NCBI RefSeq assembly: GCF_003008695.1
Contig: NZ_PXZT01000021.1
Location: 1 to 37,510, forward strand
DNA: 37,510 nt
Direction: 5' to 3'
Source: Trichococcus alkaliphilus
Lineage (GTDB): Bacteria; Bacillota; Bacilli; Lactobacillales; Aerococcaceae
The position numbers were made by a program, and so were the translations under genes. Shown piece by piece: positions 7,115 to 15,218 of the stretch. Each line of letters starts with the position of its first letter. Within the stretch, counting starts at the first letter, position 1. The notes below the pieces were generated by a model. That model was not told where the DNA came from. It was given only the letters and a program-made list of their open reading frames with translations, and did no database searches.

Positions 7115-7255
7115 CTGCTCCGGGGACAGAGGCCTCGCCGGAGTTCGACTAGATTAAACGTTGCCTCCTCCGATGAGCGAGGCTTCGTCGGAGAAGAGAC
7201 CAAAAGTTACCGGCGAGCTCCGGTGAAAGGGGCCTAACCGGAGCTGCGGGACCGC
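7115..7255. repeat. Intergenic CTCCGG/CCGGAG stem-loop repeat, copy 1
   Basis: Three consecutive hairpin modules: CTCCGG 7118-7123 with CCGGAG 7138-7143; CTCCGA 7168-7173 with a CGGAG end at 7189-7193; CTCCGG 7218-7223 with CCGGAG 7238-7243. Modules 1 and 3 are exactly 100 bases apart and both 26 bases long. The right half (GAGACCAAAA, TTACCGG, CTCCGGTGAAAG, CCGGAG, TGCGGG) aligns base by base with copy 2 at 14950-15090. It lies just after a terminator and fills most of the gap 7092-7343; I see no gene there. Confidence 0.75.
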
Positions 7256-7343
7256 ATGCAGTCAATTGCAGTCCACCACAATCAACCCGCTCCTCTGATT
7301 CCGCACCCCGTCACATGATTTTGTAAGGAAATAGCAAAAGGGG

Positions 7344-7372
7344 TTGACAAAAGAAGCCGCTTTGCATAAAAT
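7344..7372 (+). promoter_or_regulatory. leu operon promoter
   Basis: TTGACA (7344-7349), 17-base spacer, TAAAAT (7367-7372). The start of transcription would be near 7379, giving a leader of about 310 bases before leuA. Confidence 0.8.
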
Positions 7373-7436
7373 GAGAATACGATAATAAAACTTAACGAAA
7401 AATTAGAAGGCTACAAAAAAAGAGGAGGGGATCGTC

Positions 7437-7508
7437 ATGGAAGATGCACACGTATCAGATAACGTAATCATGGGGACAACCCCTTCTTATAACGGCTTAT
7501 TATTATAG
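7437..7508 (+). CDS. Leucine operon leader peptide (attenuator peptide)
   Basis: An ATG at 7437 with AGGAGG (7423-7428) eight bases upstream opens a 23-codon frame, MEDAHVSDNVIMGTTPSYNG then Leu-Leu-Leu, stop TAG 7506-7508. The three leucine codons are all TTA and lie at the very end (7497-7505). The frame sits between the leu promoter and a terminator 67 bases before leuA. This is the classic layout of ribosome-mediated attenuation: scarce charged tRNA-Leu stalls the ribosome on the TTA run and changes folding of the RNA below. A small GGGG-acaa-CCCC hairpin (7472-7483) inside the frame could serve as the RNA polymerase pause. Too short for normal gene callers; I found it by reading the leader. 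Confidence 0.88.
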   Translation: MEDAHVSDNVIMGTTPSYNGLLL

Positions 7509-7549
7509 CAGGGCTTGGACACTGGAATATCAGTCGTTTGAGCCCTGCT
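7507..7549 (+). promoter_or_regulatory. leu leader hairpin A:B
   Basis: AGCAGGGCT (7507-7515) pairs perfectly with AGCCCTGCT (7541-7549); the stem continues inside through GAC and ACTG with CAGT and GT. There is no T-run after it, so it is not a terminator. Its left arm overlaps the leader-peptide stop codon, so ribosome position decides whether it can form. Confidence 0.7.
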
Positions 7550-7557
7550 TGGCATTG

Positions 7558-7615
7558 ACAAATAATGGGGCTGAAGCGATTATTTATTGACCTTCGAAAT
7601 GCATCCATTATTTGT
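7558..7615 (+). promoter_or_regulatory. Candidate leu antiterminator
   Basis: CAAATAATGG (7559-7568) is exactly complementary to CCATTATTTG (7605-7614), extendable by A7558-T7615 and a G-U pair to 12 pairs. The right side occupies the loop and upper stem of the terminator at 7597-7630, so the two folds compete. The left segment can instead pair locally (AAATAAT 7560-7566 with ATTATTT 7579-7585), and GGGCT 7568-7572 can pair with AGCCC 7541-7545 of hairpin A:B. These alternatives would free the terminator. Confidence 0.6.
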
Positions 7616-7630
7616 GGATGCATTTTTTTT
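7597..7630 (+). terminator. leu attenuator terminator
   Basis: AAATGCATCCA (7597-7607) pairs with TGGATGCATTT (7615-7625), seven-base loop, T-run 7623-7630. It lies inside the leu leader, 63 bases before leuA. Confidence 0.9.
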
Positions 7631-7693
7631 CGAAAATTTACTCTTATGATTTTTTAATGAAACCAAACGAAAAATGAACCGGAGGAAAAGACC

Positions 7694-9250
7694 ATGACCG
7701 AAAAACAGTACATTCAATTCTTTGATACGACCCTGCGCGATGGGGAACAGACACCTGGTGTGAACTTCAATACGAAGGAAAAGGTGCAGATTGCCTTGCA
7801 GATGGAAAAATGGGGGATCGATGTTATTGAAGCAGGCTTCCCGATCTCTTCAGAAGGCGACTTTGAAGCGGTAAAGGCGATTGCCGGTGCTGTCAAAAAC
7901 ATGACGGTAGCAGGTCTTGCCCGCTGTAACGAAAAGGACATCGATGCTGCCTATGATGCTTTGAGGGATGCAGTCGATCCGCAGATCCATATTTTTATCG
8001 CGACCAGCTCCATCCATATGGAATACAAACTTAAAATGAGCAAAGAAGAAGTATTGGCCTCAGTAGCCCATCATATTGCTTACGCCAAATCAAAATTCGA
8101 GAAAGTCCAATTCTCTCCAGAGGATGCGACCCGTAGCGATTGGGACTTCCTGGTTGAAGTCATCAACCTGGCCATCGAAAAGGGCGCAACAGTCATCAAT
8201 ATCCCTGACACGGTTGGCTACACCAATCCGACCGAGTTCGGTAACCTCTTCAAATACCTGAAGCAAAACGTAACCCGTTTTGATGACGTCATCTTCTCCT
8301 CCCATTGCCATGATGATCTGGGCATGGCAACGGCTAATGCTTTGGCAGCAGTCGAAAATGGCGCGCTTCGGGTAGAAGGAACCATCAACGGAATCGGCGA
8401 ACGTGCAGGGAATACGGCTTTGGAAGAAGTTGCGGTCGCTCTTCACATCCGCAAAAACTATTATGAAAAAGAAACCGGTATGGTCCTGAAGGAAACGAAG
8501 CGCACAAGCGATTTGGTCAGCCGCCTTTCCGGCATGCCGATTCCGCGCAACAAAGCCGTCATCGGTGGCAACGCCTATGCACACGAATCCGGTATCCATC
8601 AGGATGGCGTGCTGAAGAATCCGGAAACCTACGAAATCATCACACCGCAATTGGTCGGTGTGGAGCACAATTCGTTGCCGTTAGGTAAACTTTCCGGCCG
8701 TCACGCCTTTGTAGATCGGATTGCGCAAATGGGCTATGAAATCAGCGACCCGGCAGAAATCAAAATATTGTTCGCCCGTTTCAAAGAACTGGCTGATAAG
8801 AAGAAAAACGTGACCGAAGAGGACATCCATGCATTGATGGTCGGCAAATCGATCGAGGACGAATCAGCCTACGAGTTGAAACGCCTGCAAGTGCAGTTTG
8901 TGAAGGATGGCATCCAAGGAGCAATCGTCGGCATCCAAGACAAGCGCAATAAAGATACGAAAATGCAGGATTCAGCAACCGGATCAGGAAGTATTGAAGC
9001 CATCTACAACACTATCAACCGCATCCTGGACCAAGAAATCATTTTGAAGGAATACAACATCGAAGCCATCACGGGTGGTAAAGATGCGCAAGCAGAAGTG
9101 CATGTGGTAGTGGAGGATGAGGACGGTAAGAGCTATAACGGCACAGGCATCGACTTCGACGTCCTGACTGCATCAGCGAAAGCGTATATCCAAGCCAGCG
9201 AGAAAGCAAAAAATAAACAGACAATAGAAAAAGTATCAGCACATTTCTGA
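7694..9250 (+). CDS. leuA: 2-isopropylmalate synthase
   Basis: A 518-residue LeuA: condenses acetyl-CoA with 2-oxoisovalerate to 2-isopropylmalate, the first committed step of leucine synthesis, in the cytosol. The TIM-barrel catalytic part shows the divalent-metal motif [14 protein letters not shown] (9-22) and [20 protein letters not shown], then [17 protein letters not shown]. The C-terminal LeuA dimer domain (about 390-510), which binds leucine for feedback inhibition, is present. GGAGG lies seven bases upstream of the ATG. First gene of leuABCD, behind a leader-peptide attenuator; no ilv genes are linked. Confidence 0.97.
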   Translation: MTEKQYIQFFDTTLRDGEQTPGVNFNTKEKVQIALQMEKWGIDVIEAGFPISSEGDFEAVKAIAGAVKNMTVAGLARCNEKDIDAAYDALRDAVDPQIHIFIATSSIHMEYKLKMSKEEVLASVAHHIAYAKSKFEKVQFSPEDATRSDWDFLVEVINLAIEKGATVINIPDTVGYTNPTEFGNLFKYLKQNVTRFDDVIFSSHCHDDLGMATANALAAVENGALRVEGTINGIGERAGNTALEEVAVALHIRKNYYEKETGMVLKETKRTSDLVSRLSGMPIPRNKAVIGGNAYAHESGIHQDGVLKNPETYEIITPQLVGVEHNSLPLGKLSGRHAFVDRIAQMGYEISDPAEIKILFARFKELADKKKNVTEEDIHALMVGKSIEDESAYELKRLQVQFVKDGIQGAIVGIQDKRNKDTKMQDSATGSGSIEAIYNTINRILDQEIILKEYNIEAITGGKDAQAEVHVVVEDEDGKSYNGTGIDFDVLTASAKAYIQASEKAKNKQTIEKVSAHF

Positions 9251-9268
9251 TGAGGGGGAAAAAGTAAG

Positions 9269-10315
9269 ATGAATTATACGATTGCAGCATTGCCCGGAGA
9301 TGGCATTGGACCAGAAATAATGGAAAGTGGATTGACTTTGCTGGAAACAATCGGCAAAAAATTTCAACATGAATTCAACGTGACGGTTTACCCATTCGGA
9401 GGAGCCGGCATCGATGAGACCGGCGATCCGATTCCACCGCAAACAATCAAAGGCTGTTCCGAAGCTGATGCGATCCTATTGGCCGCAATCGGCGGACCGA
9501 AATGGGAAAATGCCGAGAAAACGCCGGAAGATGGCCTGTTGCAATTGCGTAAGACTTTGGGACTTTTCTCTAACATCCGCCCGATCGCAGTGAGCGACAG
9601 CATCGCCCACCTGTCCCCATTGAAGACGGAACGCGTTAAAGGCACTGACTTCATCGTTGTCCGCGAATTGACAGGTGGCTTGTACTTCGGCCAGCCGAAG
9701 CACTGGAATGACGAAGAAGCGACAGATACTCTCTTCTATAAGAAGAGCGAAATCGATCGGATTGTCCGCCAAGCTTTTGACATCGCGATGACGCGTGGCA
9801 AAAAACTGACTTCCGTCGATAAAGCGAATGTATTGGCCAGCAGCAAACTGTGGCGCAAAACAGTCAATGAAATCGCAACAGAGTATCCGGAAGTTACCGT
9901 CGATCATTTGTATGTCGATGCGGCTTCGATGAAAATTATCCAAGATCCGACTTCATTCGATGTCATCGTTACGGAAAACATGTTCGGGGACATTCTTAGC
10001 GACGAAGCATCCGTCATCACAGGCTCATTGGGGATGCTGCCTTCCGGAAGCCATGCGGTGTCCGGTCCATCCTTATATGAACCGATCCATGGATCCGCAC
10101 CGGACATCGCCGGAAAAAACATCGCGAACCCGATGTCGATGATCCTGTCCGTTGCCATGATGCTGCGCCAAAGCTTCCAGCTGCATGAAGAGGCGGATGC
10201 GCTTGAAAAAGCGGCTGCCGAAGTGATGGATGCCGGTTTCCTGACGGCTGATTTGGGCGGCACAACTACAACGACAGCATTTACTGAACAAGTGAAAGCC
10301 ATTTTGGAAAAGTGA
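9269..10315 (+). CDS. leuB: 3-isopropylmalate dehydrogenase
   Basis: A 348-residue LeuB: oxidises and decarboxylates 3-isopropylmalate with NAD+ to 2-oxoisocaproate (third step). Motifs of the isocitrate/isopropylmalate dehydrogenase family are intact: ALPGDGIGPEIM at the N-terminus, VRELTGGLYFGQP, the metal-binding region ENMFGDILSDEASVITGSLGMLPS and the NAD site PIHGSAPDIAGKNIANP. The gene starts 18 bases after leuA with AGGGGGA as ribosome site and is followed after 15 bases by leuC, so it is co-transcribed. Confidence 0.97.
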   Translation: MNYTIAALPGDGIGPEIMESGLTLLETIGKKFQHEFNVTVYPFGGAGIDETGDPIPPQTIKGCSEADAILLAAIGGPKWENAEKTPEDGLLQLRKTLGLFSNIRPIAVSDSIAHLSPLKTERVKGTDFIVVRELTGGLYFGQPKHWNDEEATDTLFYKKSEIDRIVRQAFDIAMTRGKKLTSVDKANVLASSKLWRKTVNEIATEYPEVTVDHLYVDAASMKIIQDPTSFDVIVTENMFGDILSDEASVITGSLGMLPSGSHAVSGPSLYEPIHGSAPDIAGKNIANPMSMILSVAMMLRQSFQLHEEADALEKAAAEVMDAGFLTADLGGTTTTTAFTEQVKAILEK

Positions 10316-10330
10316 AGGGGAGTAGACAGT

Positions 10331-11719
10331 ATGAGCAGAACGCTTTTTGATAAACTATGGGACAGACACGTTATTACAGGACCAGAAGGTGAACCACAAT
10401 TGTTGTATGTGGATCTGCACCTGATCCATGAAGTCACTTCACCACAAGGCTTCGATGGCTTGCGCGAAACCAACCGCCCAGTCCGACGTCCTGACAAAAC
10501 GATCGCAACGGTCGACCACAATGTGCCGACGGAAGATATCTTCAACATCAAGGATCTGATTTCGAAGAAACAGATCGAAGCGCTGCAGAAGAATTGCGCA
10601 GAATTCAACATCCCATTGATGGACATCGGCACAGCCAACCAAGGGATCGTGCATATGGTTGGACCTGAATTGGGCGCAACCCAACCAGGTAAGATTGTCG
10701 TCTGCGGAGATTCGCATACGGCTACACATGGCGCTTTCGGAGCGATGGCATTCGGTATCGGCAGCTCGGAAGTGGAGCATGTTTTTGCAACGCAGTCGAT
10801 CTGGCAGAAAAAACCGAAATCGATGGGCGTCAAAATCACCGGCAAATTACCTGCAGGCGTCTATGCGAAAGATATCATTCTGCACCTGATCGCGACGTAC
10901 GGGACAGCCTTCGGGAGCGGCTACGCGATTGAATTCTACGGGGATACTGTGGAAGCCTTGACGATGGAAGAACGGATGACAATCTGCAATATGTCCATCG
11001 AATTCGGTGCCAAAATTGGCATGATGGCGCCGGACCAGACTACCTACGATTACCTGCGCGGCCGCCGTTATGCACCGGAAAACATGGAGAAGGCCATCGC
11101 AGATTGGGAAACACTGAAGAGTGACCCCGATGCTGTCTATGACACTGACATCGCTATCGAAGTTTCCGACTTGGCGCCTTATGTAACCTGGGGAACAAAC
11201 CCGGGCATGGGCGTGCAATTCGGCGAAAAATTCCCTGAAATCCAGGACAAGAATGACGAGCGCGCTTATAACTACATGGATCTGCAACCCGGCCAGACAG
11301 CTGAAGAAATTCCATTGGGCTTTGTCTTCATCGGCTCTTGTACGAATGCGCGTCTGTCCGATCTGATCGAAGCTGCGAAGTACGTCAAAGGCGGCAAAGT
11401 GCCTGACCATATCCAGGCTATGGTCGTTCCGGGCAGCCGGACCGTCCGTGATGCTGCTGCGGAGTTGGGATTGGACAAAATCTTCATCGATGCTGGATTT
11501 GAATGGCGCGAACCAGGTTGCTCGGCTTGTTTGGGGATGAACCCGGATAAAGTGCCTGCAGGGGTACACTGTGCCTCAACTTCCAACCGTAACTTTGAAG
11601 GCCGTCAAGGAAAGGGTTCCCGGACGCACTTGGTCAGCCCAGCCATGGCAGGCGCTGCAGCAGTGAACGGTAAATTTGTGGATATCAGAAAGGAAGCAGT
11701 GACTTATGGAGCCAATTAA
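10331..11719 (+). CDS. leuC: 3-isopropylmalate dehydratase large subunit
   Basis: A 462-residue aconitase-type LeuC. With LeuD it isomerises 2- to 3-isopropylmalate through a 4Fe-4S cluster. The three cluster ligands are visible: Cys337 in [12 protein letters not shown] and Cys397/Cys400 in [11 protein letters not shown]. The N-terminal [12 protein letters not shown] and [19 protein letters not shown] segments are typical. GAAGGGGAG precedes the ATG. The 3' end overlaps the leuD start by 14 bases, which suggests translational coupling to hold the two subunits equal. Confidence 0.97.
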   Translation: MSRTLFDKLWDRHVITGPEGEPQLLYVDLHLIHEVTSPQGFDGLRETNRPVRRPDKTIATVDHNVPTEDIFNIKDLISKKQIEALQKNCAEFNIPLMDIGTANQGIVHMVGPELGATQPGKIVVCGDSHTATHGAFGAMAFGIGSSEVEHVFATQSIWQKKPKSMGVKITGKLPAGVYAKDIILHLIATYGTAFGSGYAIEFYGDTVEALTMEERMTICNMSIEFGAKIGMMAPDQTTYDYLRGRRYAPENMEKAIADWETLKSDPDAVYDTDIAIEVSDLAPYVTWGTNPGMGVQFGEKFPEIQDKNDERAYNYMDLQPGQTAEEIPLGFVFIGSCTNARLSDLIEAAKYVKGGKVPDHIQAMVVPGSRTVRDAAAELGLDKIFIDAGFEWREPGCSACLGMNPDKVPAGVHCASTSNRNFEGRQGKGSRTHLVSPAMAGAAAVNGKFVDIRKEAVTYGAN

Positions 11720-12293
11720 AGTACATAACGGTAAAACCGTTGCCTTGATGAACAACAACATCGATACCGACCAAATCATCCCGAAAGTATTCCTGAAACG
11801 GATCGAAAAAACGGGCTTTGGCGCTTTCGTTTTTGATGAATGGCGTTTCCTGAAAAACGGCGACCCAAATCCGGAATTCCCTTTGAACGATGCCGACCGC
11901 CAAGAAGCAACGATCCTCGTAACCGGGGATAACTTCGGCTGTGGCTCATCCCGTGAACATGCCGCTTGGGCATTGAAGGATTACCGTTTCCGCGTCATCA
12001 TCGCCGGCAGTTACAGCGATATCTTCTATATGAACTCCTTGAAGAACGGACTGTTGTTGATCGAGTTGCCGCAAGAGCAACGTGACGCTTTGGCGCAGGT
12101 GCCGGCGAATGAAACCATCCAGATCGATTTGCCGAATCAAGTGGTCAGAACCAGCACAGCCGAGTATCCTTTCGCTATCGATCCGACTTGGAAGCACAAA
12201 TTGGAAAACGGCATCGACGACATCACCGAAACGATGGCCTATAAAGATGAGATTGATGCTTATGAAGCAAAATGGGACAATATTTACGCATAA
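11706..12293 (+). CDS. leuD: 3-isopropylmalate dehydratase small subunit
   Basis: A 195-residue LeuD swivelling-domain subunit, the usual length. The conserved opening ([37 protein letters not shown]), the substrate-binding segment [17 protein letters not shown] and the ending [28 protein letters not shown] are present. It starts inside leuC, with its AAGGA ribosome site also inside leuC. Last gene of the operon; a terminator follows at 12300. Confidence 0.96.
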   Translation: MEPIKVHNGKTVALMNNNIDTDQIIPKVFLKRIEKTGFGAFVFDEWRFLKNGDPNPEFPLNDADRQEATILVTGDNFGCGSSREHAAWALKDYRFRVIIAGSYSDIFYMNSLKNGLLLIELPQEQRDALAQVPANETIQIDLPNQVVRTSTAEYPFAIDPTWKHKLENGIDDITETMAYKDEIDAYEAKWDNIYA

Positions 12294-12299
12294 TCGAAG

Positions 12300-12348
12300 A
12301 AGCGAGAAATTTCCTTCAATTGGAGGGAAATTCTCGCTTGTTTTTTTT
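12300..12348 (+). terminator. leu operon terminator
   Basis: AAGCGAG (12300-12306) pairs with CTCGCTT (12333-12339), continuing inside through AATTTCC/GGAAATT past a bulged A; eight T follow (12341-12348). Confidence 0.9.
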
Positions 12349-12439
12349 ATTTAAGGTAAGATGGAGTTGCGCCAAGGTCTGTCAAATATGACGATATGTT
12401 GTCGTTGTCGCTAAAAAAACATTATCCTATACTGCTTTA

Positions 12440-12448
12440 TGTTATAAT
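12440..12448 (+). promoter_or_regulatory. Extended -10 promoter of the polyamine genes
   Basis: TGTTATAAT (12440-12448) is a perfect extended -10 (TGnTATAAT). The -35 region is weak, as expected for this class. The leader of about 90 bases to the gene at 12544 shows no clear hairpin terminator. Confidence 0.6.
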
Positions 12449-12543
12449 ATCTTGTCTGTCGTTAAGCCCCGATTTGAGGATATCTGCAGAAAAAGGCCCG
12501 CAGGATGGATGAATGAATTTTCCCTACAGGAGGAATGAATAAG

Positions 12544-13755
12544 ATGAGTAGAGCTTTAATTATTGGTGCCGGTGGCGTTTCCAACGTCGTATGCCATAAA
12601 TGTGCCCAAAATTCAGAAGTGTTCGAAGAATTTATGATTGCCAGTCGTACAAAGTCAAAATGCGATGAAATCAAAGATCGGATCGAAAGCGGCATTTATG
12701 CTGGGCGTTCCAAAATCACGACTGCCCAAGTGGATGCGAACAACGTTCCTGAATTAGTGGCGCTGATCAATGAATACAAACCGGATATCGTGATTAATGT
12801 GGCTTTGCCATACCAAGACTTGACCATCATGGATGCCTGTCTTGAAACAAAAACTGATTATGTCGACACAGCGAACTATGAACCGGAAGATACAGCTAAA
12901 TTTGAATACAAATGGCAATGGGATTACCGCGAGCGTTTCGAAAAAGCCGGCATCACCGCGTTGTTGGGATCAGGCTTTGACCCGGGCGTAACAAGCGTAT
13001 TCTCTGCCTATGCCCAAAAACACCATTTCGACGAAATCCATACGATCGATATCCTGGACTGCAACGGCGGCGACCATGGTTATCCTTTCGCAACCAACTT
13101 CAATCCGGAGATCAACATCCGCGAAGTGACCGCCAACGGAAGCTATTGGGAAAACGGCGAATGGATCGAAACGGAACCGATGGAAATCAAGCGCGAATAC
13201 AATTTCGATCAAGTCGGCAAGAAGGACATGTACTTGCTGCACCACGAAGAAATCGAATCTTTGGCTTTGAACATCAAAGGCATCAAACGCATCCGTTTCT
13301 TCATGACTTTCGGCGAAAGCTATCTGACGCATTTGAAGGTGTTGGAGAATGTCGGTATGACTTCCATCGTGCCGATCGAATTCGAAGGCAAACAAATCGT
13401 GCCGCTGCAATTCCTGAAAGCTGTATTGCCTGATCCTGCTTCATTAGGACCGCGCACTAAAGGCAAAACGAACATCGGAAACATCTTCACCGGCATCAAG
13501 GACGGCAAAGAAAAGACTTATTACATCTATAACGTCTGCGACCATGAAGCATGCTACAAGGAAGTCGGCTCGCAAGCTGTTTCCTACACAACCGGCGTCC
13601 CTGCGATGATCGGGGCAGCTATGGTCTTGACCGGACAATGGAAGAAACCAGGTGTATACAACATCGAGGAATTCGATCCGGATCCATTCATGGAAGCATT
13701 GAACGTCTATGGCTTGCCTTGGCAAGAGGACTTCAATCCTACCTTGGTCGATTAG
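12544..13755 (+). CDS. Carboxy(nor)spermidine dehydrogenase (saccharopine dehydrogenase family)
   Basis: A 403-residue NAD(P)-dependent enzyme of the saccharopine-dehydrogenase-like family. It joins aspartate semialdehyde with putrescine (or diaminopropane) and reduces the product to carboxyspermidine (or carboxynorspermidine). The Rossmann opening ALIIGAGGVSNVVCHKCAQN, the PDIVINVALPYQDLTIMDACLE segment and GSGFDPGVTSVFSAYAQKH are characteristic. Two in-frame ATGs exist: the one at 12535 is one base from AGGAGG, too close, so the ATG at 12544 (ten bases from AGGAGG) is chosen. The decarboxylase partner follows nine bases later, which supports the polyamine role over lysine metabolism. Confidence 0.9.
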   Translation: MSRALIIGAGGVSNVVCHKCAQNSEVFEEFMIASRTKSKCDEIKDRIESGIYAGRSKITTAQVDANNVPELVALINEYKPDIVINVALPYQDLTIMDACLETKTDYVDTANYEPEDTAKFEYKWQWDYRERFEKAGITALLGSGFDPGVTSVFSAYAQKHHFDEIHTIDILDCNGGDHGYPFATNFNPEINIREVTANGSYWENGEWIETEPMEIKREYNFDQVGKKDMYLLHHEEIESLALNIKGIKRIRFFMTFGESYLTHLKVLENVGMTSIVPIEFEGKQIVPLQFLKAVLPDPASLGPRTKGKTNIGNIFTGIKDGKEKTYYIYNVCDHEACYKEVGSQAVSYTTGVPAMIGAAMVLTGQWKKPGVYNIEEFDPDPFMEALNVYGLPWQEDFNPTLVD

Positions 13756-13764
13756 GAGGCTGAA

Positions 13765-14904
13765 ATGGACACGACAATCGATTTTCAAGCCTTGCCGACA
13801 CCCAGCTATGTGGTGGATGAAACCTTATTGCGCCGCAATCTGGAAATCCTGAAATTGGTCAAGGATCAGACGGGCTGCAAGATTTTGTTGGCTCAGAAAG
13901 CTTTTTCGATGTATCATTTCTACCCTTTGGTTGCGGAGTATCTGGATGGCACGACCGCTAGCTCTGTCCACGAAGCGCAATTGGGTTATGAGGAATTCGG
14001 CAAGGAAACGCATGTCTTTGCGCCGGCTTTCAAAAAGGAAGAAATGGAGGCGTTGCTCGCGATAGTGGATCACATCGTCTTCAATTCCCCTAACCAAGTG
14101 AAGCTTTATGCCGAGATGGTGAAAAACAGCGATCGCCCAATCGAAATCGGTCTGCGTGTCAATCCGGAGCTTTCCACCCAGGACCATGCGCTTTATGACC
14201 CGGCCAGTCCGTTTTCCCGTTTGGGCACGACGGCTGTCAATTTTGATGAAAGCCAAGTTGAATTGTTGGACGGTCTGCATTTCCACACCCTTTGCGAACA
14301 GGGTTCCGATGCTTTGGAAGCGACTTTGGTCGCTTTTGAAGAGAAGTTCGGAAAATACCTGCATGGCATGAAATGGGTGAACTTCGGAGGCGGACACCAC
14401 ATCACCAAAGAAGGCTACGACATCGCTAAATTGGTGAAAATCGTCAACTACATCAAAGAGAAATATGACGTACAAGTCTATCTTGAGCCTGGCGAAGCGA
14501 TCGCATTGAATACGGGCTTCCTTGTTGCGAGTGTGCTGGAAACGACCTACAACCAGATGAATCTGGCGATTCTGGATACATCAGCGACTTGCCACATGCC
14601 TGACGTATTGGAAATGCCTTACCGTCCGTTCATCATCGGTTCAGGTGAAGCGGATGAAAAGGCGCACACATACCGTTTGGGCGGACAGACTTGCTTGGCA
14701 GGGGATGTCATCGGGGATTATTCCTTCGATGAGCCGCTTCAGCCCGGCGATCGCCTGATCTTCACGGACATGGCCATCTATTCCATGGTCAAGAATACGA
14801 CTTTCAACGGCATCCAACTGCCGGCCATCGCTGCCCATACGGTCAAAGACGGCACGAAAGTCATCAAGACCTTCGGATATAAAGATTTCAAATCACGACT
14901 GTAG
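13765..14904 (+). CDS. nspC: Carboxy(nor)spermidine decarboxylase
   Basis: A 379-residue PLP-dependent decarboxylase of the alanine-racemase-fold (ornithine/diaminopimelate decarboxylase) group. It removes the carboxyl group from carboxyspermidine or carboxynorspermidine to give the triamine. Lys45 in LLAQKAFSMY should hold PLP; NspC-type segments HFHTLCEQGSDALEATL, KWVNFGGGHHIT, LEPGEAIALNTGFLVASVLE and the C-terminal Cys-containing GQTCLAGDVIGDYSFDEPL are intact. The ribosome site AGGAGG overlaps the end of the dehydrogenase gene. No agmatine or ornithine decarboxylase gene is in the window, so putrescine must come from elsewhere. Product (spermidine or norspermidine) cannot be told from sequence. 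Confidence 0.92.
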   Translation: MDTTIDFQALPTPSYVVDETLLRRNLEILKLVKDQTGCKILLAQKAFSMYHFYPLVAEYLDGTTASSVHEAQLGYEEFGKETHVFAPAFKKEEMEALLAIVDHIVFNSPNQVKLYAEMVKNSDRPIEIGLRVNPELSTQDHALYDPASPFSRLGTTAVNFDESQVELLDGLHFHTLCEQGSDALEATLVAFEEKFGKYLHGMKWVNFGGGHHITKEGYDIAKLVKIVNYIKEKYDVQVYLEPGEAIALNTGFLVASVLETTYNQMNLAILDTSATCHMPDVLEMPYRPFIIGSGEADEKAHTYRLGGQTCLAGDVIGDYSFDEPLQPGDRLIFTDMAIYSMVKNTTFNGIQLPAIAAHTVKDGTKVIKTFGYKDFKSRL

Positions 14905-14920
14905 AGTTTTTGAATAGTGG

Positions 14921-14947
14921 AGCTGTCTCTGATGAGGCAGCTTTTTT
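14921..14947 (+). terminator. Terminator after nspC
   Basis: AGCTGTCTC (14921-14929) pairs with GAGGCAGCT (14934-14942) with one G-U, four-base loop, T-run 14942-14947. Confidence 0.85.
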
Positions 14948-14949
14948 GC

Positions 14950-15090
14950 TGTTCTCCGGCGTGGGACGCTTGGCCGGAGTTGAGGACCACATTCTGATGG
15001 TCTCCTCCGGTGGGCAGATGCCTCCTCGGATAAGAGACAAAATATTACCGGTCTGCTCCGGTGAAAGAAGCCTCGCCGGAGTTGCGGGGT
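14950..15090. repeat. Intergenic CTCCGG/CCGGAG stem-loop repeat, copy 2
   Basis: Same architecture as copy 1: CTCCGG 14954-14959 with CCGGAG 14974-14979; a weaker middle module from CTCCGG 15005-15010; and CTCCGGTGAAAG at 15056 with CCGGAG 15076-15081, followed by TTGCGGGG. The stretch from AAGAGACAAAA through TGCGGG aligns without large gaps to copy 1. It starts directly after the nspC terminator and, with the capA promoter, fills the gap 14905-15218. Confidence 0.75.
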
Positions 15091-15143
15091 AAAATATGTA
15101 CAGCCATTGAAAACACAATATGACTTTAAACGATTTGGTTCAA

Positions 15144-15172
15144 GTGACAAAGCCGATAGGGTCAGGTATAAT
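15144..15172 (+). promoter_or_regulatory. Promoter of the CapA-like gene
   Basis: GTGACA (15144-15149), 17 bases, perfect TATAAT (15167-15172), about 47 bases before the start codon. Confidence 0.7.
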
Positions 15173-15218
15173 CAAATTGTCGAATATTGCGCATAATTCC
15201 ACCAGAAAGGGGAATGAC

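Noticed and set aside
6980-7237. 85-codon open frame overlapping the end of the TrpX-like gene and repeat copy 1
   Set aside because: It runs through a coding end, a terminator and a repeat, has no ribosome site and no protein-like composition.
7388-7406. Possible CodY box near the leu promoter (ACTTAACGAAAAATT)
   Set aside because: Only about ten of fifteen positions agree with AATTTTCWGAAAATT; too weak in AT-rich DNA to call.
7379-7693. T-box riboswitch in the leu leader
   Set aside because: No T-box core sequence before the terminator; the short Leu-rich ORF and paired segments explain the leader better.
12462-12695. 77-codon minus-strand frame across the start of the polyamine dehydrogenase gene
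   Set aside because: Shadow of the real gene; overlaps its promoter and has no ribosome site.
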